A stretch of DNA of 34,509 nucleotides from Dolichospermum sp. LEGE 00240 (lineage in GTDB: Bacteria > Cyanobacteriota > Cyanobacteriia > Cyanobacteriales > Nostocaceae), in assembly GCF_015207875.1 (NCBI RefSeq), contig NZ_JADEVZ010000056.1:1-34509 (forward strand). Direction: 5' to 3'. Shown one piece after another: positions 9,305-18,674 of this stretch. The notes beneath the pieces are model-generated. The model ran no database searches. It was not told the origin of the DNA and worked only from the letters and a program-made list of their open reading frames with translations. Positions within the stretch are counted from its first letter, which is position 1. The number at the start of each line of letters is the position of its first letter. The translations under genes were made by a program, and so were the position numbers.

Positions 9305-10165
9305 TTATTGCTTAACAGCACCAGCCGTAAGACCTTGAATGATCTGACGCTGAAAAAAGAAAAGAAGTAAAACTAAGGGGAACGTACCAACCACCGTCGC
9401 CGCAGCAATAGGTCCATAAGGAATCTCAAATACTGTAGCACCTCCCAATTGTGCCACTGCCACGGGAATCGTTTTCATTTCGTCACGAGTAATAAATGTC
9501 AGAGCAAAGATAAACTCATTCCAGGCAAAAATAAAAGTGATAATTCCAGTTGTTACCAAAGCAGGAATTGTCAATGGTAGTAGTATTTGCAGTAACATTT
9601 GCACAGTATTGTAGCCATCCACTCTGGCAGCATCTTCCAAGTCTTTTGGTAATTGCTGGAAATAACTGCGTAATACCAAAATTGTTAATGGTAAATTAAT
9701 AGCTGTATAAGGAATAATCAGCGATAAATAGTTATTACCTAGATGTAACCCCTTGATAATTTCTAAAAGTCCCAAAAATAATAAAATTCCTGGGAATAAA
9801 GTAACAATCAAGATAGCTGCTATGATGGCTGTGCCACCCCAAGGACGTAACCTTGCTAAGACATAGGCCGCAGGCGCACCCACTACCAAAGATAAAACTG
9901 TAGAAACAATGGAGACAAAAGCACTATTCAATATATAAAGCCAAAACGGACGACTAGTAAATAATTCGATGTAGTGATTGAAAGTAATTCGAGCAGGAAA
10001 ATAAACGGTAGGAATTTTGGCAATATCTTGATTGAGTTTAAATGAGGTGAGTATTTGCCACATCAGTGGAGCTAGACAGAAAACCAATATTGGGAAAATT
10101 AGTACCCAAATTAAGATTTGTTGTCCTGAATTTTTGACTTTTGTTTGTAGTTTGGGACTTGTCAT
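9305..10165 (-). CDS. Sugar ABC transporter permease (MalG/UgpE type)
   Basis: An inner-membrane subunit of about 286 residues with six predicted helices. The coupling-helix (EAA) motif reads EDAARVDGYNTVQMLLQILLPLTIPAL, where the EAA loop contacts the ATPase. The N-terminal segment ILIWVLIFPILVFCLAPLMWQILTSFK and the closing FFFQRQIIQGLTAGAVKQ are typical of MalG-like subunits. The ATG at 10163-10165 is chosen over a TTG one codon upstream. It sits 28 bp after the first permease gene and 55 bp before the ATPase gene. Confidence 0.92.
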   Translation of the reverse strand: MTSPKLQTKVKNSGQQILIWVLIFPILVFCLAPLMWQILTSFKLNQDIAKIPTVYFPARITFNHYIELFTSRPFWLYILNSAFVSIVSTVLSLVVGAPAAYVLARLRPWGGTAIIAAILIVTLFPGILLFLGLLEIIKGLHLGNNYLSLIIPYTAINLPLTILVLRSYFQQLPKDLEDAARVDGYNTVQMLLQILLPLTIPALVTTGIITFIFAWNEFIFALTFITRDEMKTIPVAVAQLGGATVFEIPYGPIAAATVVGTFPLVLLLFFFQRQIIQGLTAGAVKQ

Positions 10166-10193
10166 CAATTTTTTCTCGGTGACAGTATAGAAA

Positions 10194-11099
10194 TTAGTAA
10201 ATGCGCTTCACAGAAAATTTCTTGAGTAACAAACTAGCAATAGCTACTGCTGTAATCAACAAAAGAAATGTCACCACAACTAAAGCTGCTCCATATCCAA
10301 AATCTAAGTAACGCATCACGGTAGAGTAGATATACAGTGATACTACTTCCGTTGCACCACCCGGACCTCCACCAGTCATAACAGAAATCAAGTCAAAAAC
10401 TCCAAAGGACTGAGCAAACCGAAACAAGGTAGCAATGAGTATTTGCGGACTCAATAGGGGTAGGGTAATCTGGTAGAAACTTTGCCAGGGTGTTGCACCA
10501 TCCATCAGATGAGCTTCATACAAGTCAGGTGAAATTGACTGCAAACCAGCTAATAGCAAAATACTAATAAATGGAGTCGTTTTCCACACATCTGCAACTA
10601 TCACGGCTATCATTGCTAATGTCGGTTCTCCCAACCAATTAATACCAGTTTGAATCAAACCTAACCGTAATAGAATATCATTAACAACTCCAAATTGGTC
10701 ATTAAAAATCCAAGCCCAAGCAATACCAATGAGGGCGGTGGGCAAAGCCCAAGGTAGAATAGCTATTGTCCGTACTCCACCCCTGCCAAAAAACTGCTTA
10801 TTTAGGACTAGGGCAATACCCAATCCCAGCAGTAACTCTAACAACACTGTTGATAAAGTGAATACTGTTGTTGTCCTCAAACTTTCCCAAAAACGACCAT
10901 CCCCCACCATTCGCAGGTAATTGCTAAAACCACAAAAGACCGGTTGTAGTTTCGTTCCTAAGTTTTGAGTAAAAAAACTTAACCAAAAGGCTCGGACTAT
11001 TGGATAGCCAAAGACAAATAGCAGCAACAGCATAGCAGGTAGTAGCAAAATCCATGCTGTTCGTTGTTCTTGACTTCTGATGGTTTGTTTGGTATTCAT
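10194..11099 (-). CDS. Sugar ABC transporter permease (MalF/UgpA type)
   Basis: A 301-residue membrane subunit with an N-terminal helix (AWILLLPAMLLLLFVFGYPIV), six helices in all, and the EAA motif YEAHLMDGATPWQSFYQITLPLLSP. The periplasmic segment after the first helix contains PVFCGFSNYLRMVGDGRFWES, typical of UgpA-like proteins. It lies 22 bp after the binding-protein gene and pairs with the MalG-type permease that follows. Confidence 0.92.
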   Translation of the reverse strand: MNTKQTIRSQEQRTAWILLLPAMLLLLFVFGYPIVRAFWLSFFTQNLGTKLQPVFCGFSNYLRMVGDGRFWESLRTTTVFTLSTVLLELLLGLGIALVLNKQFFGRGGVRTIAILPWALPTALIGIAWAWIFNDQFGVVNDILLRLGLIQTGINWLGEPTLAMIAVIVADVWKTTPFISILLLAGLQSISPDLYEAHLMDGATPWQSFYQITLPLLSPQILIATLFRFAQSFGVFDLISVMTGGGPGGATEVVSLYIYSTVMRYLDFGYGAALVVVTFLLLITAVAIASLLLKKFSVKRIY

Positions 11100-11121
11100 A
11101 GCTCATAAAGTTTTTTCATCG

Positions 11122-12441
11122 TTAATCTCCAGTCCCCAGTAATCTTCGAGTTTCATTAGCAGCAGCTTCCATTGCTGTTTCCGGGGTCATCCGATTTGTG
11201 AGTGCGGCACTAAGATAACGCTGTAAAATATCTGATACTTGGGCATACTGGGGGATGGGTGGACGTAAAACAGCTTTATCAGCTATTTTGAGTAACTGAG
11301 AATAATGAGGGTATTTACTGACAATTTCTGGATCTGTAAATAATGAGCGCCTGCTTGGCACAAAACCCCCTTTCAAAATAAATTGGCGCTGTGCTTCTTC
11401 ACTGGTAAAGTATTGAATTGCTTTCCAAGCTTCTTGAGGATGTTTAGAAGATTTGGCAATTCCCAATCCCCAACCGCCTAAACAAGTTCCTCCCATGTTA
11501 CCAGGACTACTGGCCATAAGTTTTATCCCAATTTTATCTTTAATGGGAGAATCTTCACCATTGGCTAGAGGCCAAACATAAGGCCAACTGCGTAAAAATG
11601 CCGCTTGACCGCTTTGAAATATACGTCTTGTATCCTCCTCCATATATGTTGTAGTTCCAGGTGGGGAAATTTCCTGTTCAATGGTATCTTTTAGAAAAGA
11701 GATCGCCTTTAATGTCTCAGGTTTATCTAAACCCACTTCTAAGTTTTCAGGATTCACCCAAAATCCACCAAAACCTTGCAAAACTTCCACAAACATAGCC
11801 GCTAGTCCTTCGTACTGCCTTCCTTGCCAAAGATATCCCCAATTAATTTTTCCTTGGTTTTTTAAAGACTGAGAAATTTTGAATAACTCTGTAAAGCTTT
11901 CTGGTGGTTCAAATCCCCCTTGATCTAGCAGGTCTTTCCGGTAGTAAAGGACTCCTAAATCACTTCGGATCGGAATTCTGTAAAGTTTTCCTTCGTAACG
12001 TCCCGCTTCTATATCTGTGGGTGAAAATTTAGCTAACTCTTCTGCGGTAAGACCATTACTCAAGTCTAATAACCAACCAGCAGCAGCAAACTTGGGTGTC
12101 CAAATAACATCCATGTTGACCAAATCATAAGGGGATTCACTTAAGATAAATGCTGAAGTATATAAGTCTTCCACTAAATTTGTAGCGTTTGGACCTTCGA
12201 TTAAATTGATACGAATCCCTGGATTTTTGGCTTCAAAGTCTTTTATTATACCTTGCTTCCAAGGTTGAGCATCGGGAGCAGTTAATAATAAATTCAGGAC
12301 TACTGGTTGGTTTGATAAAGCTTGCGGCACGGAAAGTAAGATAATGCTGAGTAAAACAATGAGGAATATGCCTGTGTAATGTTTAAGATTTAGCAATATC
12401 TTTTTTTGCGGGTTTGTTTTGTTAAAATCAAAGGGTTTCAT
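11122..12441 (-). CDS. Extracellular sugar-binding protein (family 1)
   Basis: First gene of the ABC operon. A cytosolic basic stretch, a hydrophobic core (FLIVLLSIILLSV) and a likely cleavage after ALS near residue 43 indicate export. The mature part shows the family-1 fold signatures: KDFEAKNPGIRINLIEG, the substrate-cleft segment YRIPIRSDLGVLYYRKDLLDQ, FLRSWPYVWPLA, and the hinge-side GGWGLGIAKSSKHPQEAWKAIQYFTS. The frame extends further upstream, but ATG at 12439-12441 gives a normal signal peptide; ATG at 12451-12453 is an alternative. It is divergent from a second binding protein with which it shares these motifs. Confidence 0.9.
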   Translation of the reverse strand: MKPFDFNKTNPQKKILLNLKHYTGIFLIVLLSIILLSVPQALSNQPVVLNLLLTAPDAQPWKQGIIKDFEAKNPGIRINLIEGPNATNLVEDLYTSAFILSESPYDLVNMDVIWTPKFAAAGWLLDLSNGLTAEELAKFSPTDIEAGRYEGKLYRIPIRSDLGVLYYRKDLLDQGGFEPPESFTELFKISQSLKNQGKINWGYLWQGRQYEGLAAMFVEVLQGFGGFWVNPENLEVGLDKPETLKAISFLKDTIEQEISPPGTTTYMEEDTRRIFQSGQAAFLRSWPYVWPLANGEDSPIKDKIGIKLMASSPGNMGGTCLGGWGLGIAKSSKHPQEAWKAIQYFTSEEAQRQFILKGGFVPSRRSLFTDPEIVSKYPHYSQLLKIADKAVLRPPIPQYAQVSDILQRYLSAALTNRMTPETAMEAAANETRRLLGTGD

Positions 12442-12573
12442 GGTAAAAACCATAATATAACAATTTTTTGCTGGATTTTGCAGGTTGTTATCATCTACTA
12501 TATAAAACCTGGATAAAACCAAACTTTACTTTTTACTTCAATTTTTCTGGCTTTAATACATTTAATTCTGATT

Positions 12574-13914
12574 ATGAAGAATCCCAATTTTTTAAACCAA
12601 TTGTCAGGGTTATTACAGAGAATTACACCCACAACACATAAGTTGACTGTACCATTGTTTACTGTTGCTTTAGGTTTGAGTGTAACATTATATGCCTGTC
12701 AGTCATCGGCTCAGAAAGAAATTACCCTATGTTTTGCTGTACCTGCAAACGAAATAACAAATTGGAACCAGTTAACTGAAAAGTTTAATAATGATAATAA
12801 GGGTAAGATTAAAATTACCCTCAATAAACCAGATGATCGGGAGATAGAGACATTAAAAAAAATGTATTCAGACAGTTTGATTAAGGATAAAAATACCAAT
12901 AATAGCAACGTAGAATGTGGTGATGATAATCATCATTATGACTTAATTTACACTGACATTATTTGGTTGCGTGAGTTTGCACAATATCTTCTCCCTCTTG
13001 ATAAACACTTTAAAGAAGAGGAATTGCAAGGTTTTCTTAAGACTGAAATTGATAATGGCAAGTATAAATCAAAACTTTATCGTATTCCTTTTCGCACTGA
13101 TGTAGGCGTACTTTACTACAATAATGAGTTACTAAAAAGTAAAAAAGTACAAGTACCAAAGACTCCCGAGGATTTCCTAAAAACTGCCCAAAATTTCAAT
13201 AAGAATAATGACTTAGATTACTTATCATGGCCAAATAAGGGAGAAGCACTAGTGCCTATGTTTGTAGAAGTCCTTTATGCTTATGATGGTTTTTGGATTA
13301 ATCCGTATGATCAAGTTGTTGGATTAGACAGTCCAAAAGCTATCAAAGCGGTTAAATTCTTAAGAAAAATTCCGTCAGACACTGCTGAAGAACAAGATGC
13401 CAAAAACAAGTTTATAGAGGGAAATAGTGCTTTTTTACGTAGTTGGCCTGGTGTGTGGGCTGAAGCTCAGAAGCCAGAGTCAAAGGTTCGAGGCAAAATT
13501 GGTATTGCACCCGTAGTTGGTGGAAAAGGTTGTCATGGCGGTTGGGGTTTAGCAATTGCTAAGAATATAGATAAAGAACGTCAAGAAGCAGCTATAAAAG
13601 CAGTCAAGTTTCTCACTAGTCGTGAATCTCAGTTACTCTTTACTTTATCACATGGGTCTGTTCCTACTCGTAAAGACCTATTTTTTGATCCCTTAATTGT
13701 TTCTAGATATAGTCATTATCCAGAACTTTTCAAAATGGTGGACAAAACGGTTTCACGTCCACGTCTTGCTAGATATGAGGAAGTATCTAATATTTTACAA
13801 AAGCATCTCAAAGAAGCCTTAGATCCCAAAAACGATGAAAAAGTTTCCGAGATAATGAAAAAAGCTGCCGAAGAGACTCGAGAAGTCCTGAAGAATAAGA
13901 AAAAAAGTCAGTAA
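12574..13914 (+). CDS. Sugar-binding lipoprotein, diverged paralogue of the operon's binding protein
   Basis: A 446-residue family-1 solute-binding protein. The N-terminal hydrophobic core ends in VTLYAC, a plausible lipobox with Cys42 as the lipidated residue, so it is probably membrane-tethered. It keeps the paralogue's landmarks: LYRIPFRTDVGVLYYNNELL, MFVEVLYAYDGFWINPYDQVVGLDSPKAIKAVKFL, FLRSWPGVWAEAQ, GGWGLAIAKN and FTSREKS-like LTSRESQLLFTLSHGSVPTRKDLFFDP. Compared with the paralogue it is Lys/Asn-rich and carries a charged insertion near residues 95-120 (KDKNTNNSNVECGDDNHHYD). It is transcribed away from the ABC operon, sharing a 132-bp intergenic region. It may offer a second specificity to the same permease, or be a sensor; both are inference. 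Confidence 0.88.
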   Translation: MKNPNFLNQLSGLLQRITPTTHKLTVPLFTVALGLSVTLYACQSSAQKEITLCFAVPANEITNWNQLTEKFNNDNKGKIKITLNKPDDREIETLKKMYSDSLIKDKNTNNSNVECGDDNHHYDLIYTDIIWLREFAQYLLPLDKHFKEEELQGFLKTEIDNGKYKSKLYRIPFRTDVGVLYYNNELLKSKKVQVPKTPEDFLKTAQNFNKNNDLDYLSWPNKGEALVPMFVEVLYAYDGFWINPYDQVVGLDSPKAIKAVKFLRKIPSDTAEEQDAKNKFIEGNSAFLRSWPGVWAEAQKPESKVRGKIGIAPVVGGKGCHGGWGLAIAKNIDKERQEAAIKAVKFLTSRESQLLFTLSHGSVPTRKDLFFDPLIVSRYSHYPELFKMVDKTVSRPRLARYEEVSNILQKHLKEALDPKNDEKVSEIMKKAAEETREVLKNKKKSQ

Positions 13915-14355
13915 AAATGTGATGAAACTTACTGGATACCACCTTTAAAACATCCTCTCAGGCTATCAGCAGGGATTAATAAAAACAGGACTTACGCAAC
14001 TGGCACATTAGTAAGGTGTGTCAGACATCAATAATCTGTTTATTTGCAGGATATATGCAGTCTGACGCAACCTATAACCCTCTTTTGTCACTTTCCGATT
14101 TCTCCCATCAGTAAAAAGTTTTCAAGAGATGCAATATCAACTGATTCAGATGATTCAGATGTTTGTCATTAAAATTTCATGGCTTGGGTATCTTCTGTAA
14201 TTTCTACTTATAAATAACTGTGCGATCGCTTTCCAGACAGTAGTTCCAGAGTTGGGAAATTGTAAGACTTTTCGGAGAGTGACAGAACAGGGATAACTAC
14301 AAATAGAACGGAAGCAGGGGTAATTCATGAATTACCCCTACGCAAAAATCACGTT
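13915..14355. other. Intergenic with dispersed-repeat remnants
   Basis: No convincing gene. AGGACTTACGCA at 13987-13998 is a motif I know from ends of small Nostocales mobile elements; its inverse complement occurs at 21398-21409. A HIP1 octamer lies near 14222 and a long palindrome at 14316-14339. The strand has a repeated 'gattcagat' around 14138-14160. Probably a graveyard of short repeats between two converging transcription units. Confidence 0.45.
14316..14339. terminator. 24-bp perfect palindrome after the CHAT gene
   Basis: The left arm AGGGGTAATTCA is followed directly by its exact complement, giving a stem of up to 11 bp with almost no loop, 16 bp beyond the stop of the CHAT gene on the minus strand. 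It resembles the GTAGGGG… palindromic repeats common between cyanobacterial genes and could serve as a bidirectional terminator. No T-run follows. Confidence 0.5.
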
Positions 14356-16626
14356 TTAAGTTCGCTTTGGCGTAAGTAATAATAAATCTTTATCATTAGT
14401 AGTAGCTACAATCAATGAGGTTTTATTGTCTTTTTCCCAAAAGGCCATGTCTGTTATTGTTTTTGTGGCTGTTTCTGTTTCTGTCGGTATTTTTGTCCAT
14501 GATGAATTATTATGCTCCCACAATTCGACATATTCTTTATATTCATCTTTTTTTTTGTTATTATCACCAATAACAGCCATATACTTATCATCAGGACTAA
14601 GAATAATATCTCTAAAGGATGGGATTTGGCTATTGTTGGGTTTGATGTTGTTATTACACTCGTATTTTTTACAACTAGAAATCTTTCTATTTATTACTTG
14701 AATAACTGTAATATCTACGTTTTTTAGATCAATATCAATACTTTTTTTTAAATCCCACCCAAATACGTTACCTGTCACATCGGACATAACTAAATAATTG
14801 TTATCTGAGTTATCTGAACTGAACCTTAACTGAAGCTTATACTTACCCTGATCACGAATATCTTTGATTTTTATGACTTCTTGATCTTGAATCTGCCACA
14901 ATTCTACTTGTCCAGAAATATTTGCTGCTGCTAAATAGTTATTGTTATTGTTACTGAAGCTAATTTTGACTATACTACTCAATATTTTTGGAAAGTTTGA
15001 AGATTTAAGTTTTAATTCTTGTAGCTTACCACTTCCATGTTCTGGCAACCTTAGCACATTAATAGTTGATTGCATATCTGCAACAGCTAGATACTTATTG
15101 TCACTGCTAAATGAAAGGTCAACTATATTTCTCTCTTCTTCACAGTGAATTTGCCTTTTCAATAATTCATCTCTTTTGATAACATCTTCAGGTTTTAATC
15201 TGTCTATCTCAAATACTCTTAATGTATTGTCTAAACTGCTAGTAGCTAGATATTTACCATCAGGAGTAAATTCTATAGAATGAATCACACCATTCCATGA
15301 TTTACAAATAGACGGTGCTGGTGATAGTAATTTAGAAATACCAGCAATTATAATTATGGAAGCGGTAACAATTACAGTTAAACCAAATAATATCTTTTTT
15401 GATTTAAAAGTGTTAATTATTTTAGAAACCCCGGTTTTAATTACATTTAGTCTTGGGGAGAAAAACTTAAATAAGAAAGTCAACAAACGGGTTATTACAC
15501 CTGGAGTCGGACAAATATAGTCCGGCTGATTTCGATGGGAATAATAAATCACAGGTAACCATGTTGCTCCGGGAAATTCACTGTCTCTTATCTCTAACAT
15601 TTGCGTAGCTTTACAAACTGCTAAAGACAACTGCTGACCTCCTTTAACAAACTCTTGCCCAAAGTTTAAGAAAAATTTAGAGGCAAAACTATCTGGGACA
15701 GGTTCTTTCATGACAATTACAGCCGGAACTTTTACCTGTGTCAAAACATTCGCAATTCCTAACCCATCACAAGAATTGAATATTGCTATTTTTAACCCTT
15801 TTTCTACGGATTCTTTTAGTGCTGACTTAAGATCATTTAAAGATAGAGAATCGCTATCATTAATTTGAATTGTTCCAGTTCTTTCCTGACTAGAACTATG
15901 TCCTGAAAAAAATAAAATATCCCACTTGGAATGCCATAATAATTCATTCACTCTATCTCTATTTGGTTTTTCTTCAATTTGAACCCTTACACCATTATTA
16001 TTTTTTAACTTATACAATTGTTCTTTCTCAGGCTGTTGATTTAAGCCATTTTCATCGCTACCGAAAATCGCTAAAATTTTTACGGGTGATTTTAAAACAT
16101 GACCATGATCATGACTATTTTTTTTAGATTTAGAGAAACATTCTGATAAAGCACATCCTGATAAAGCAAAGGTACTCTTAATAGTATCACTTAAATCCAA
16201 TGAGTCTCTCCATAATTGCCAGGGAAGTCTACGGAGGATATCATTATCATCCTTATTTACATCAAAGTGACTAAAAACAAGATTAATACGGACAACAGTT
16301 TCATTAGCTGGAATTTTCTTTTTAATTTTTTCACTCAGCGCATAGAAATTTCCATCTCTAAACCATTTGTTACTACAATCTTCTAATGCTCTTTTAGCTT
16401 CTTCACACTTTTTTGAGTGCGATGTTAAACGTGCATCTCCAGCTTTAGTTAAACGAAGCCTAGTGTTTTCTCGTGATCCATCTTGCCATTGTTTATATAG
16501 CTGTGGAATTTCCGGTGATGCGGGAAATGTAAATTCCGTAGTCGCTGGACTACTGTCATCAAGTAATTCTCCCGAAAATCCTGTATTAAAACTACCTGAA
16601 TTAACTTTAAGTACAAGGTTAAGCAT
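14356..16626 (-). CDS. CHAT-domain protease-like protein with membrane helix and WD40 repeats
   Basis: CHAT is a caspase/separase-like cysteine protease fold found in HetF-type cyanobacterial proteins and in Craspase-type effectors. The 756-residue product has an N-terminal region opening MLNLVLKVNSG, then the CHAT domain with the catalytic pair His243 (FFSGHSSS) and Cys286 (IFNSCDGLGIAN), both intact. One transmembrane helix follows at about 411-433 (ILFGLTVIVTASIIIIAGI). The C-terminal ~310 residues are degenerate WD40 repeats (IHSIEFTPDGKYLATSSLDNTLRVFEI and others ending in SSDNKYLAV, SPDDKYMAV). Topology suggests a cytosolic protease with the propeller beyond the membrane or the reverse. 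It follows DUF1822 and sigma-like genes on the same strand, a combination I recall from many cyanobacteria. Substrate unknown. Confidence 0.85.
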   Translation of the reverse strand: MLNLVLKVNSGSFNTGFSGELLDDSSPATTEFTFPASPEIPQLYKQWQDGSRENTRLRLTKAGDARLTSHSKKCEEAKRALEDCSNKWFRDGNFYALSEKIKKKIPANETVVRINLVFSHFDVNKDDNDILRRLPWQLWRDSLDLSDTIKSTFALSGCALSECFSKSKKNSHDHGHVLKSPVKILAIFGSDENGLNQQPEKEQLYKLKNNNGVRVQIEEKPNRDRVNELLWHSKWDILFFSGHSSSQERTGTIQINDSDSLSLNDLKSALKESVEKGLKIAIFNSCDGLGIANVLTQVKVPAVIVMKEPVPDSFASKFFLNFGQEFVKGGQQLSLAVCKATQMLEIRDSEFPGATWLPVIYYSHRNQPDYICPTPGVITRLLTFLFKFFSPRLNVIKTGVSKIINTFKSKKILFGLTVIVTASIIIIAGISKLLSPAPSICKSWNGVIHSIEFTPDGKYLATSSLDNTLRVFEIDRLKPEDVIKRDELLKRQIHCEEERNIVDLSFSSDNKYLAVADMQSTINVLRLPEHGSGKLQELKLKSSNFPKILSSIVKISFSNNNNNYLAAANISGQVELWQIQDQEVIKIKDIRDQGKYKLQLRFSSDNSDNNYLVMSDVTGNVFGWDLKKSIDIDLKNVDITVIQVINRKISSCKKYECNNNIKPNNSQIPSFRDIILSPDDKYMAVIGDNNKKKDEYKEYVELWEHNNSSWTKIPTETETATKTITDMAFWEKDNKTSLIVATTNDKDLLLLTPKRT

Positions 16627-16752
16627 AGAACAGTAAATGAGGTAGATGTACGAAAAATCATGCTTATTTTCCTATTTAAGCATGATTTATCACAAATATC
16701 TAATATCTCAGAATTATTTCAAAACATAGTTACTGAGAAAATTAGTTGTTGT

Positions 16753-17817
16753 TTAAATTATAAACTCCTGAGTAAAACTGCTATCACTCAGAGTTACTGT
16801 GACACTGAAATATTCGCCTGAACTTCCATTTATTTTAGACTCGATATAAATGTCTCCTGTCTGTGATTCCATTGTTGTTACTACAATATTGTCCCTTAGA
16901 TCCGTTATGGTCAGCTTTAACCCAGTTGGTAGTAAATACGGTTCTTGCTCTAAGGAATAAACACGCAGAATGATTAGTATCTCGCCGTCTGACTTCGGTA
17001 CAATTCCCACCATCAACGCTAGAGAATAACCCAGTAGATAAACTCCTAAATCCTTAGCGCTGATAATAGGACAGGCGGAATGTTGGGGATTTTTTTGCCA
17101 TAACAACTCAGCCGATTGCCAACGCTTGTTATCATCCTGGGTATTGCAGATATCATTGACTAAATCCTCTTCGCTAGGGGTTTCCAAAACCAGATTTATA
17201 TCTCTCATCACTGGACTTGACTTCATCACTGGACTTGGAGTTTTTTTACTGATTGCTGTCATTCTCTCCAATAAATCCCGTTGGGGTTGCCAATCAAGTT
17301 CAAATTTACCCTGAACCCAATTCCCAAGTTTTACTATTACTGGATCGTCTATTACTGGATCGGGTATCAAATATTCTAAAAAGGCATCAAGGGGCTGAAA
17401 ATAAGACCGTGGTAATTCTGACACTGATACAGAAGGAACAAATCCTATGATTTCTCCTACTTGATAGGGTTCATCTATTTCAACAATCACATAAGCAGTC
17501 CTTTCCGATTGGACTTCAGGGGGAAAGTAACATTTAGAATCTTGCTTGTGTATAGCACGACATTCTAAGTAACCATTCAAAGCAGGAATATATAAATCGG
17601 CGATATTTTCTAACTGTTGCTCTAAGGGATTCCAACAGTGACTACGTTCTAAGTCTGTTTCAATACCTAAAACTTCTAAAAAATGTTGAGTAGCTAAAAC
17701 AGCTAGGGTATTGCGATAAACCTGTTCGGCTCGTTGTCGAGTTGACTGTTTTTGGGCAAATTTATTAGCCTGTTGACGGTTTTCTTTTGTAAGTGCAATG
17801 GTAATTGGTTCTGTCAT
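16753..17817 (-). CDS. DUF1822 family protein
   Basis: A cyanobacterial family of unknown function. The 354-residue product begins MTEPITIALTKENRQQANKF, then QVYRNTLAVLATQHFLEVLGIETDLERSHCWNP and the DIYIP-type LENIADLYIPALNGYLECR; ERTAYVIVEIDE and FLEYLIPDP complete the recognisable N-terminal half. The C-terminal half looks beta-rich (LPTGLKLTITDLRDN, FSVTVTLSDSSFTQEFII). No signal peptide or membrane segment. The middle contains short repeats (DPVIDDPVI; SSPVM twice) encoded by tandem DNA repeats near 17210-17240 and 17337-17365. The ATG at 17815-17817 is preferred over one seven codons upstream by homology of the N-terminus. It lies between sigma-like and CHAT genes, suggesting a joint regulatory module. 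Confidence 0.8.
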   Translation of the reverse strand: MTEPITIALTKENRQQANKFAQKQSTRQRAEQVYRNTLAVLATQHFLEVLGIETDLERSHCWNPLEQQLENIADLYIPALNGYLECRAIHKQDSKCYFPPEVQSERTAYVIVEIDEPYQVGEIIGFVPSVSVSELPRSYFQPLDAFLEYLIPDPVIDDPVIVKLGNWVQGKFELDWQPQRDLLERMTAISKKTPSPVMKSSPVMRDINLVLETPSEEDLVNDICNTQDDNKRWQSAELLWQKNPQHSACPIISAKDLGVYLLGYSLALMVGIVPKSDGEILIILRVYSLEQEPYLLPTGLKLTITDLRDNIVVTTMESQTGDIYIESKINGSSGEYFSVTVTLSDSSFTQEFII

Positions 17818-17957
17818 AATATGTTTCTCCAAAAGCATTTTATTAGCTGAATTTGCTAGTTATGTGAACTGCTAACAGATAATTGGTAATAAAATCCCGA
17901 TTTTCCATAATGTTCATCCTTGTGCAGTCAACCTAAATAGCTTATTTACGGGAATTT

Positions 17958-18674
17958 TTAGTCAAGAAGGCCTTTAAACCCGCGAAAACATCGGCTTTTA
18001 CAAAATCGTTTTAAGGATGATGATGGTACTTTGTATTTCTTAGCCAAAATCTCCCATAAATAGGGATTTCTTTGATCAGCATAGTGATTATTATCATGCA
18101 GAATATCAAGAATATCAATCAGCAATAACTTACAGTCAACATGATGATAATTTTGCATCCGACAGTTACATAAATTCGGGGAATCTTTGACTAATTCTCT
18201 CCACTCTTCAATGGTTTCATTAAAAGAAAACTGATCAGGCGAAGGAATATTGTCAATTTGTGCATCATCATTATCTTCTCTTTTCTGTTGTTTAGTTATC
18301 TCGTTGGTAACATCGAGAATTTTCCATCTCAGATACTTGTTAAACCAAGTGCTAATACTAGATAGTTTGGGATTATATTTCTGAGCAAAATTTCTCAAAA
18401 ACCACTCCTTATTTCTTGATAAAGCCTCTTCATAGATATCAGATGATATCATTTTACCTCCACCCCACATCAGTCCAGACTTTTCGATTATCTGAATAAT
18501 GAAGCCTATTATTTCGTTAGCTTCTTGGGGGTCGTTCTGTTGCCGGACGTAATTTAATAAGGACTCACGCAAAGAAACAGAGTTGATTATCTCCCGCAGC
18601 TTATGCTTTTCTTGTAGTAGTTTTTGCCTTTGTAAGGGACTTAGCAAAATCTGATTTAGTTCATCAGGTGTCAT
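17958..18674 (-). CDS. Sigma-70-like regulator (full-length copy)
   Basis: 238 residues. The segment SSDIYEEALSRNKEWFLRNFAQKYNPKLSSISTWFNKYLRWKILD resembles sigma region 2 (compare the usual DLxQE..L.L...KFDP..G.F.TW), though it is strongly diverged. The C-terminal segment NPYLWEILAKKYKVPSSSLKRFCKSRCFRGFKGLL has the spacing of a region-4 helix-turn-helix. Such proteins are found beside DUF1822/CHAT genes in cyanobacteria and are annotated as sigma-70 family, so it may direct transcription of this module. The start overlaps by 11 bp, in another frame, the end of an upstream truncated copy of the same gene. The first ~135 residues are duplicated there. Confidence 0.6.
   Translation of the reverse strand: MTPDELNQILLSPLQRQKLLQEKHKLREIINSVSLRESLLNYVRQQNDPQEANEIIGFIIQIIEKSGLMWGGGKMISSDIYEEALSRNKEWFLRNFAQKYNPKLSSISTWFNKYLRWKILDVTNEITKQQKREDNDDAQIDNIPSPDQFSFNETIEEWRELVKDSPNLCNCRMQNYHHVDCKLLLIDILDILHDNNHYADQRNPYLWEILAKKYKVPSSSLKRFCKSRCFRGFKGLLD

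Noticed and set aside
16367-16636. 89-codon plus-strand ORF opposite the start of the CHAT gene
   Set aside because: Antisense shadow with no independent support.
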